Positions 7,676-14,076 of a stretch of 22,324 nucleotides of DNA are shown here, one piece after another; positions within the stretch are counted from its first letter, which is position 1, and each line of letters begins with the position of its first letter. Where the stretch lies: positions 1 through 22,324 of the forward strand of contig JBGSQB010000039.1 of assembly GCA_041738285.1 (NCBI GenBank), read 5' to 3'. The notes under the pieces were generated by a model. The model was not told the origin of the DNA, did not search any database, and saw nothing but the letters and a program-made list of their open reading frames with translations. Source of the DNA: SZUA-521 sp041738285. Lineage in GTDB: Bacteria; Pseudomonadota; Gammaproteobacteria; Pseudomonadales; Azotimanducaceae. The position numbers and the translations under genes are program-made.

Positions 7676-9904
7676 ATGAATCGACATTCTGTCTGCATCA
7701 AAGACCGGTACGCGTTGGCAGTGGCAAACGGCCTGTCCGTGTTCCGCCGCACGTTGGTGACCCTCCTTGCCGTCATTTTCAGCGCTTCGGCCGCGGCGCA
7801 CGATCCGCATCAGGTGATTGAAGATGTGGAAGTCGGCATGTTGCCGAGCGGCGATACCGCCATCTTCCTCATCAACGACCATTACCGCCTCCAGGTCTCG
7901 AATGACGGCGTCGTGTTCCGTCATCTTGCCCTCGGCCTGGATGGATGGGGTCCCTTGACCGACATTGCATTGGCGCCGGATCTGCCCGCTTCTGGTCTGT
8001 TGGTCCTTGCAACGCTGGGCAATGGTGTTTACGTGTCGGACGACAGCGGCAGGTCATGGCGCAACTGTCCTGACGGGCCCCAGTCCGTCAGTGCGGTGGC
8101 TGTGGCGTCGACTGACAGCGGCCATGTGATCCTCGCTGCCGCAGCTGATGGTGGACTCGCTCGCTCGCTCGATCGCGGCGCAACCTGGCGTCCGTCATTG
8201 CCGTCCGATGTCATGGTCACAGCGCTGCACACTCACGGCTCCGCGGTCCTGTTCGCGGGTGATCGTGCTGGCGGCGTGCATCGCTCGAGCGACCTCGGCG
8301 AAACGTGGCAACGGTTGGGTGGCATCGCCGATGCAGGGGATATCACCTCGTTCGCGCTGTCCAGTGACGGCGCCCGATTGCTGGTGGGCACGAACGCCGG
8401 CGGCATCTTCAGCACGCTGCTCGACCCGGTGCAATTCGAAGCATCGAGTACCGGCTTGGTCGAGATGTCGGTGCAGTCGATTGCTGTAGCGCCGCACGAT
8501 CCGAAGTTGGTGGTGGCGACAACCTGGCGCGAAGGCGCGCACGTTTCGGTCGATGGTGGCGCCAGCTGGACATTGGCCGCGCAGGGTCTGTTTTCCAACG
8601 AGCAGGCTGATACGCCCGCGTATTTCTCGCCCCACTACCGCGAAGTTCGATTCATCGACGCGGGCGAGGAACGTGGAACGGCATTCCTTGCCGGTTACAA
8701 CGGGCTGTTTCGATCGAGCGATCCGGCGAACGGCTGGGCGCCGGTACAGACTTTTCACGACTCCCGCGTATTTTCGGTGCGCGCCGGCCTGGGCGCGGGC
8801 GGTCAGGAAACGGTGCTGTACTCCACCTATTTCACTGGGATCTTCGTCGGTGACGGTTCCGGACGCGACTGGCACCAGGCCCGAGTCGAGGCACCGATTC
8901 CGAAACTGCGCGCATCCGAGATCATATTCGCCCCGCCCCGCGACGGCGTGGTGGACATGTTCGGCATTCTCGATGGCGGCGACGATCTGCTGCGCTCGAG
9001 GGATGGCGGTGCGTCCTGGCAGGCAACTCCGCTGGCACCGCACTGGTTCACCGAGCTGAAGGTCAAGGTGATCAAGAAGCTGTATTGGCTCGGCGTACCT
9101 GCCAGTTGGACGGTCGATACGCTCAGTCGGGAAGAGCGCCTCGCCGCCTGGCCAAGGGCGGTTGCGCTGTCGCCCAACTTCGACACCGACAATTCGGTGT
9201 ACGTCGTCACCCGCCACCGCGGCCTGTATCAATCGCGGGATGCCGGTGAGACCGTCGAGCACGTCGATGCCGATCTGAGTGAATTCTGGGAGCTTGCGTC
9301 CGCGGCAGGGCCCGATGGCGAAGTGGATCTGTTCACATCCGCGCGCGAGCACGGTGTGTTCGCGTCCGACGACGGCGGCCGCACCTGGACTGCGCAGAAC
9401 GAGGGCCTCGAGTTTCTGGCGGATTGGCAGTTGTTGCGCGAGACGGGGTTCGGCGAATCCGAGTTCCGTCGATCCGAGTTCTATTCACTGCGGTTGGCCA
9501 CCTCGCCCGCCTATGCGCGCGATGCAACCGTATTTGTCGGCGGCGGGGCGGGGTTGTACAAGAGCACCAACCGCGGCGCCCATTGGTCGCGCATGGCGGC
9601 AGTTGGGCTGGGGAAGACGCCGTTTCTGCTCACGTTCTCGCTGTCGCCGCGATTCGAGTTCGACCAGACGCTGTTCGCGAGCGTCAAGGGCCGCGGCCTG
9701 TTTCGAAGCCGGGATGGCGGCGCGACCTTCGCACCGGTAGCGCCGGACATCATCGGTCTGGGGCAGGATGTGTTTCACGTCGCATTCGCGGGCGGGTATC
9801 CCGACCTGCCGACGTTGTACGTGGCATCGCTCGAGGAAGTCTGGCAGTCGAACGACGATGCGCAGTCCTGGCACATCGTCGAGCGGCCGGGGCGTCTGCC
9901 ATGA
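7676..9904 (+). CDS. Secreted beta-propeller protein with BNR/Asp-box repeats
   Basis: A 742-residue protein with a signal peptide (hydrophobic core about 26-38, A-S-A-A-A cleavage near 41), followed by H-D-P-H and a repeat region to the end. I count ten Asp-boxes of the S-x-D-x-G-x-x-W/F type, starting at about residues 121, 164, 204, 291, 441, 520, 564, 630, 678 and 725, some degenerate (520 ends in V, 630 has N for D). Weaker versions occur near 347 and 391. The spacing suits one or two large propellers of the sortilin/VPS10, Ycf48 or sialidase-like kind. The sialidase FRIP motif and Arg triad are not seen, so hydrolysis is not implied. It should be periplasmic or extracellular. It is 34 bases upstream of the Gfo/Idh/MocA gene and probably co-transcribed with it. 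A role in binding or processing the exported glycan is inferred from context only. The start is the first ATG; a later start just before the signal peptide (GTG near residue 22) is possible. Confidence 0.82.
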   Translation: MNRHSVCIKDRYALAVANGLSVFRRTLVTLLAVIFSASAAAHDPHQVIEDVEVGMLPSGDTAIFLINDHYRLQVSNDGVVFRHLALGLDGWGPLTDIALAPDLPASGLLVLATLGNGVYVSDDSGRSWRNCPDGPQSVSAVAVASTDSGHVILAAAADGGLARSLDRGATWRPSLPSDVMVTALHTHGSAVLFAGDRAGGVHRSSDLGETWQRLGGIADAGDITSFALSSDGARLLVGTNAGGIFSTLLDPVQFEASSTGLVEMSVQSIAVAPHDPKLVVATTWREGAHVSVDGGASWTLAAQGLFSNEQADTPAYFSPHYREVRFIDAGEERGTAFLAGYNGLFRSSDPANGWAPVQTFHDSRVFSVRAGLGAGGQETVLYSTYFTGIFVGDGSGRDWHQARVEAPIPKLRASEIIFAPPRDGVVDMFGILDGGDDLLRSRDGGASWQATPLAPHWFTELKVKVIKKLYWLGVPASWTVDTLSREERLAAWPRAVALSPNFDTDNSVYVVTRHRGLYQSRDAGETVEHVDADLSEFWELASAAGPDGEVDLFTSAREHGVFASDDGGRTWTAQNEGLEFLADWQLLRETGFGESEFRRSEFYSLRLATSPAYARDATVFVGGGAGLYKSTNRGAHWSRMAAVGLGKTPFLLTFSLSPRFEFDQTLFASVKGRGLFRSRDGGATFAPVAPDIIGLGQDVFHVAFAGGYPDLPTLYVASLEEVWQSNDDAQSWHIVERPGRLP

Positions 9905-9938
9905 GGTGTATCGACTTGGCTGTGTTCGGGGACATGCG

Positions 9939-10976
9939 ATGAAAAGACCGGTGCTTCGAGTGGCCGTCGTGGGGTGTGGCGCGATCGCAACGCGCCAACA
10001 CCTGCCGCTGCTGAGTGCGCGCGATGACTGCGAAGTGGTTGCGGTGGTGGATGCGAATCACGAACGGGCCCAGGCCGTTGCCCAGCAATTCGGTGCACGG
10101 TTGGGGACTCGCAGCGTCGATGAACTACCCGCCGGAAGCATCGACTGCGCCATCGTTTCGACCCCGAACGCGCTGCACGCAGACATCGGCGTGACCTTGC
10201 TCGAGCGCGGCGTTCACGTGCTGATCGAGAAACCTCTCGCGACCACCGTGGCCGACTGCGAGCGACTCGAGCGTGCGGCGCAGGCCCGTCAGGCGGTGCT
10301 GGCCGTGGGACTGATGCGCCGATTCGCGCACGTGGGTCGATTTGCGCGCGCCGCGATTCAAGGCGGGGTGCTCGGCAAGGTCGAAGACTTCGAAATTCTG
10401 GACGGCTTCGTCTACGCATGGCCAACGGCGAGTAATGCGTTTCTACGCCGGGACATCGCCGGCGGTGGCGTGTTGATGGATCTCGGCGCGCATGCACTGG
10501 ACCAGGTGTTGTGGTGGCTCGGTGACGTGGCGAACGTCTCCTACTTCGATGATGCGTTCGGCGGCGTAGAAGCCGATTGCCTGCTGGATCTGCGCATGGC
10601 GAGTGGCGCGCGCGGGCGTGTCGAGTTCAGTCGCACCAGAGACTTGAGTTGTGAGGCGGTGATTCGCGGTGAGCGCGGAGAACTGCGCGTGTCCCTGGCG
10701 CGGTCGAACGTGCGATTGACGCTTTTCGATGGTGACGCGCAATTGCTCGGATTGGCGGGCGCACAAGGCACGCAACTCGTCGACGAACAGCGGCCGGCGC
10801 AATTGATCGGCATGGAGCACGACGACTTCTTCAGCGCCATCCGCAACGGCCATGCACCGCGGGTGACCGCGGCCGAGGCGAAGCGGTCGGTTGCGTTGAT
10901 TGAGCAGTGCTACCGGAACAGAAAGCCGTTGTCATTACCCTGGCTCGACGTGTCGCGTCTGGAGCGATGCGCATGA
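9939..10976 (+). CDS. Gfo/Idh/MocA-family NAD(P)-dependent sugar dehydrogenase
   Basis: A 345-residue protein of usual family length. The N-terminal Rossmann fold starts V-A-V-V-G12-C-G14-A-I-A17 and continues to the cofactor-contacting E97-K98-P99. The C-terminal alpha/beta domain has G-G-G-V-L-M-D181-L-G-A-H185-A-L-D, the conserved D-x-G-x-H motif with the catalytic His. The open frame extends back to 9768 inside the propeller gene, but the ATG at 9939 has a GGGGA about 6-10 bases upstream and begins the fold properly. The gene ends in an ATGA overlap with the SDR gene. Relatives oxidise or reduce a sugar or nucleotide-sugar hydroxyl, for example the 3-position of UDP-GlcNAc-uronate in WlbA. 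The exact substrate here is unknown. It is cytoplasmic and probably supplies a modified sugar together with the SDR. Confidence 0.9.
   Translation: MKRPVLRVAVVGCGAIATRQHLPLLSARDDCEVVAVVDANHERAQAVAQQFGARLGTRSVDELPAGSIDCAIVSTPNALHADIGVTLLERGVHVLIEKPLATTVADCERLERAAQARQAVLAVGLMRRFAHVGRFARAAIQGGVLGKVEDFEILDGFVYAWPTASNAFLRRDIAGGGVLMDLGAHALDQVLWWLGDVANVSYFDDAFGGVEADCLLDLRMASGARGRVEFSRTRDLSCEAVIRGERGELRVSLARSNVRLTLFDGDAQLLGLAGAQGTQLVDEQRPAQLIGMEHDDFFSAIRNGHAPRVTAAEAKRSVALIEQCYRNRKPLSLPWLDVSRLERCA
10961..10964 (+). promoter_or_regulatory. Shine-Dalgarno GGAG deciding the SDR start
   Basis: GGAG lies 8 bases before the ATG at 10973 and only 2 bases before the in-frame ATG at 10967, favouring 10973 and the 4-base overlap. 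Confidence 0.6.
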
Positions 10977-12217
10977 GCACCGACATCATGCAACAACTCG
11001 CCGGCAAGACCGTGCTGGTGACAGGCGGTACCGGATTCATCGGTGGCAGGCTCATCGAACGCCTTGCCGAACAGAATGACGTCAAGGTGCGCGCGCTCGT
11101 GCGCAGCTTCACCGGTGCATCCCGCATCGCGCGATTTCCGGTGGAGCTCGTCTGTGCCGATATGGCTGACAGCCAGGCGGTTGCCGCGGCCGTTGACGGC
11201 TGCGACGTGGTGATGCACTGCGCCCACGAGACCCGCGTCGATCCGACCTCCGGCGCGCTGACGCTCGCGGTCGGAACCATGAATCTGTGTGAGGCCATTC
11301 GTATCAACCCTGGCGCTCGGCTGGTCCACCTCAGCACGTCGGGTGTGTACGGGCAAACGGCGGATGGCGACCTGACCGAGGAGACGGCCTGGCGCGCTGA
11401 TCCGCATCCGTACACGGCGGCCAAACGGGAAACGGAACGGCTCGTGCTCGATCTCTGCGCCAAGGGTTTGAACGGCGTCGTGCTGCAACCGACGATTGTT
11501 TATGGACCCTATTGTCGGCCGTGGACCCACGCACCGGTGCGCGACCTCAAACGCGGCGTCGTGCCGCTGGTGGATGGCGGTGAGGGGTTGTGCAATGCGG
11601 TGTATGTCGATGATGTCATCGACGCCATGGTGCTTGCGGCGACTCGGCAAGGCGTGGAAGGGCAGACGTTCATCATCTCCGGCGCCGAACCGGTGACCTG
11701 GCGGACTTTCTACCGTGCCTTCGAGGCGCTGCTCGGGGTCGAGTCGACACGTGAAGTTGCGGCCTCGGAGATCGAGCGCATGCTCGCGGCGCAGGCGCGC
11801 GCGGCGACCACGTGGCACCGATTGCTCACCTGGCTGCGCGATCCGAAGGTGTTCTGGGCGATTGCGCACGCGCCACCCTTTGGCTACGTCGTCGCAGGAC
11901 TGAAGCGGCTGCTTCCCAAATCGCGTCGCGACAAGATCGTCGGCAAGGTCGTCCGGCCGACGGGCACCCAGACGCGCGAGCAGGGCTTAAGCGCGCTCGA
12001 ACTGCTGGTGCCGAACGCGACGCTGCTGGGGCTGTATCGTGCGCGCACCCACATGCGCATCGACAAAGCGCGGCGGCTGCTCGGTTACGCCCCACGCTAC
12101 GGATTCGCCGATGGCATGCGCGTCACGGCGGATTATCTGCGTTGGGCCACGCTTGCGCCGAGGCTCGAAATGGAAGCCGACGTGACCGTGCGTCCCGTTG
12201 CCTCTTCCGCGCGATAG
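10973..12217 (+). CDS. Extended SDR: NAD-dependent nucleotide-sugar epimerase/dehydratase
   Basis: A 414-residue protein. The nucleotide-binding T17-G-G-T-G-F-I-G is followed by the L-S-T-S-G-V-Y-G strand (120-127) and the catalytic Y147-T-A-A-K151. Q-P-T-I-V-Y-G-P (172-179) and V-D-D-V (212-215) are typical of extended SDRs. It is longer than the usual 310-350 residues: about 100 residues (260-358), helical and basic, sit between the substrate domain and the closing D-K-A-R-R-L-L-G-Y-A-P-R segment. The start at 10973 overlaps the Gfo/Idh/MocA stop (ATGA) and has GGAG at good spacing. The pair probably acts in sequence on one nucleotide sugar or a lipid-linked sugar. The sequence does not tell epimerase from dehydratase or reductase, and I do not equate it with RfbG. 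Confidence 0.88.
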   Translation: MSTDIMQQLAGKTVLVTGGTGFIGGRLIERLAEQNDVKVRALVRSFTGASRIARFPVELVCADMADSQAVAAAVDGCDVVMHCAHETRVDPTSGALTLAVGTMNLCEAIRINPGARLVHLSTSGVYGQTADGDLTEETAWRADPHPYTAAKRETERLVLDLCAKGLNGVVLQPTIVYGPYCRPWTHAPVRDLKRGVVPLVDGGEGLCNAVYVDDVIDAMVLAATRQGVEGQTFIISGAEPVTWRTFYRAFEALLGVESTREVAASEIERMLAAQARAATTWHRLLTWLRDPKVFWAIAHAPPFGYVVAGLKRLLPKSRRDKIVGKVVRPTGTQTREQGLSALELLVPNATLLGLYRARTHMRIDKARRLLGYAPRYGFADGMRVTADYLRWATLAPRLEMEADVTVRPVASSAR

Positions 12218-12225
12218 CGCTGGCG

Positions 12226-13110
12226 ATGCTGCCGAACTTTCTGATCATCGGTGCTGCACGTTGCGGCACCACGTCGCTGCACGCCTGGTTGCAGCAGCAT
12301 CCGCAGGTGTTCATGCCGGACAAGAAGGAACCGGCCTATTTTGCGCATGGCTACGGACTGCACGAGCCCGGTGCGTACCAACAACTCTTTGCAGGGGCAG
12401 GGGATGAAGCACGCGCCATCGGTGAGGCATCGACCGCCTACCTGAGCGCGCCGGAGTCACCTGAATGGATTCGTAAGGACCTCGGCACGCCGCGCCTCAT
12501 CGTGGTGCTCAGAAACCCGGTTGACCGGGCGTTCTCGCTGTACAAATGGATGGCTATGTCCGGGCTCGAGTGGCTGCCGACCTTTCGCGAGGGACTCGAG
12601 GCCGAGTCGTGGCGCACTTCGGATCACTATTTCCGCTGGAAGTGCCCGGAGCACTTCTACAACTATCTCTACTTCGCATCGGGGCTGTATCACGATCAGA
12701 TTGCCCGCTATTTCGATGTCTTTGGTCGTGGCGCATTGCACATCGTGATGTTCGAAGACCTCTCCGACCGGCGCGAGGACGTGTTCAAGGGTATCTGCGA
12801 GTTTCTCGGTGTGGACCCGACCGTGTCCGTCGATCTCGAGACCAAGAACGCAAGCAGTTGGCCGTGGTCGGTGACGGTGCAGTACGGACTGCGGCGGCTG
12901 ATGCACGCCCAGCGCTTCCACCCCGCGTTGGCCCGAGTTGCGCCCAGAGGCATGCTCAAGAGGCTGATGGATCGAAATCTGTCGTGGGGAAAGAGCCCGA
13001 CGTTCGACGCCGATCTGCGCGAACGATTGCGGCTTGGCTACCGCGCCGATGTCGAACGGTTGTCGACGCTCCTGGGCCGCGACCTCAACCACTGGGTCAG
13101 CGAAACCTGA
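12226..13110 (+). CDS. PAPS-dependent sulfotransferase (Sulfotransfer family)
   Basis: A 294-residue protein. The 5'-phosphosulfate loop is F-L-I-I-G9-A-A-R12-C-G-T-T-S-L, with Arg in the position where many members have Lys. The 3'-phosphate motif is L-I-V-V-L-R96-N-P-V-D-R-A-F-S104. Y-L-Y-F-A-S-G-L-Y (near 150) and V-M-F-E-D-L are also family hallmarks. There is no membrane segment, so it is cytoplasmic. The open frame extends far upstream out of frame with the SDR gene, but M-L-P-N-F-L-I-I-G at 12226 is the canonical N-terminus, 8 bases after the SDR stop. It probably ends the propeller-Gfo-SDR-sulfotransferase operon. It transfers sulfate from PAPS to a carbohydrate hydroxyl or amine; the acceptor is unknown. 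Confidence 0.92.
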   Translation: MLPNFLIIGAARCGTTSLHAWLQQHPQVFMPDKKEPAYFAHGYGLHEPGAYQQLFAGAGDEARAIGEASTAYLSAPESPEWIRKDLGTPRLIVVLRNPVDRAFSLYKWMAMSGLEWLPTFREGLEAESWRTSDHYFRWKCPEHFYNYLYFASGLYHDQIARYFDVFGRGALHIVMFEDLSDRREDVFKGICEFLGVDPTVSVDLETKNASSWPWSVTVQYGLRRLMHAQRFHPALARVAPRGMLKRLMDRNLSWGKSPTFDADLRERLRLGYRADVERLSTLLGRDLNHWVSET

Positions 13111-13115
13111 ACAAA

Positions 13116-13155
13116 GGGACAGTTTGGGAAATAGGGTCACTGTCCCCAATTTTCC
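13116..13155. repeat. REP-like palindrome between convergent sulfotransferase genes
   Basis: GGGACAGT (13116-13123) and ACTGTCCC (13139-13146) form a perfect 8-base inverted repeat around a 15-base loop, TTGGGAAATAGGGTC. A second, nested pairing is possible between GGGAAAT (13126-13132) and ATTTTCC (13149-13155) with one G-U pair. Sequences of this look (a GGGGACAG arm next to CCTATTT) are, from memory, dispersed in many proteobacterial genomes and linked to REP-associated tyrosine transposases. It fills most of the 53 bases between two convergent genes and may also terminate transcription, but no long T tract follows on either strand. Confidence 0.6.
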
Positions 13156-13163
13156 GGCCGATG

Positions 13164-14057
13164 CTAGGGCGGATCGTTCCACCCGAAGTCGCGGCCGACC
13201 AATGCGTACAGGCGCTCGTTGTGGGGCCGAAAGTAGGCGTTGAGTTCCGCGTGCAGCTCGGGGGTGATGCCGTCGTAGGCACCGCCGGTGTTCTGCTTCT
13301 TGTATTCACCGAGGTCGTGGTCGGGTAGCCCGAGAAAAGTGAGCGTGCGCTTGTACTGCGTTCTTGGATCGTTGAAGAACGCTTCGCTGCCGATGACCAG
13401 CAACTGATCGAGCGGAAACACCTGCAGCCAACGCTCGAGCTGTTCGGCATATCGGCCTCTCGTGAGGTACGAATAAGCCCAGTAGGCGTGACTGTAGTAG
13501 GTGTCGTCCGCCTGCATCCGTTCGAGCTCGCCGGACAGACGCTGTGGTTCCGCGCGAATCGCCTGCTCGAAGTCGAGCGGCTCTCGTCCGCGGCGCACCT
13601 GGTGGTTGTGATGCGAAAGCGCGCGATCGATGGGATTGCGCAACATCACGATCAACTTCACCTTCGGCACGACTGCGGCCACGCGCGCTGGCACCTGCGG
13701 ATGCGTCAGATAGTAGGGCGTCGCCTCACCGGTGATGCACCCTGAATTGGACAGGCGGTGGATCGCGAGCGGAAAGTGGGCGCGATACCAGTTCAGCCCG
13801 AGCGCGAACTCCGGTGAGTCGAAGTAGTGCACCTCCTTGCGCCGCGCATGCATCACGTTGGGATGGGCAAACAGGTGGCTGCACAACGACGTCGTACCGG
13901 CCTTTTGCGCGCCGATCAGAATGAAATCCGGGAGCATTCGAATCGATGCGCTCCAATCGGTGAGGACCTGCCGCAATGGCGCGGACCAGGCCCTCAGGCC
14001 ACCGCTGGCACGTTGCGATTGTTCGTCCGCGGCGCGCGGTTCGGATGACGAATTCAT
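13164..14057 (-). CDS. PAPS-dependent sulfotransferase, heparan-type (Sulfotransfer family)
   Basis: A 297-residue protein. The 5'-phosphosulfate loop is F-I-L-I-G49-A-Q-K52-A-G-T-T-S-L with the catalytic-type Lys. Next come K-E-V-H-Y-F-D, G-E-A-T-P-Y-Y-L and the 3'-phosphate motif L-I-V-M-L-R140-N-P-I-D-R-A-L-S148, then G-R-Y-A-E-Q-L-E-R-W. This order is like heparan N- and 3-O-sulfotransferases and many bacterial relatives. The C-terminal K-K-Q-N-T-G-G-A-Y-D-G region and L-N-A-Y-F-R-P-H-N-E-R-L-Y also fit. The frame is open to 14180, inside the upstream gene. I chose the ATG at 14057, 19 bases after that gene's stop; a shorter start at M41 (M-L-P-D-F-I-L-I-G) is possible. It forms a two-gene operon with the heparinase-fold gene, so the two may act on the same polymer. 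Confidence 0.92.
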   Translation of the reverse strand: MNSSSEPRAADEQSQRASGGLRAWSAPLRQVLTDWSASIRMLPDFILIGAQKAGTTSLCSHLFAHPNVMHARRKEVHYFDSPEFALGLNWYRAHFPLAIHRLSNSGCITGEATPYYLTHPQVPARVAAVVPKVKLIVMLRNPIDRALSHHNHQVRRGREPLDFEQAIRAEPQRLSGELERMQADDTYYSHAYWAYSYLTRGRYAEQLERWLQVFPLDQLLVIGSEAFFNDPRTQYKRTLTFLGLPDHDLGEYKKQNTGGAYDGITPELHAELNAYFRPHNERLYALVGRDFGWNDPP

Positions 14058-14076
14058 ATGCAAATGCCCAGCTCGT

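Noticed and set aside
8195..9352. A 385-codon minus-strand open frame opposite the propeller gene
   Set aside because: No family motif, composition of an antisense shadow, and the plus strand carries regular Asp-boxes.
11812..12225. N-terminal extension of the 12226 sulfotransferase back to 11812
   Set aside because: The extension overlaps the SDR gene in another frame and is Arg-rich noise; the family N-terminus begins at 12226. The same reasoning removed extensions at 9768, 10907, 17170, 18483, 19718 and 20581.
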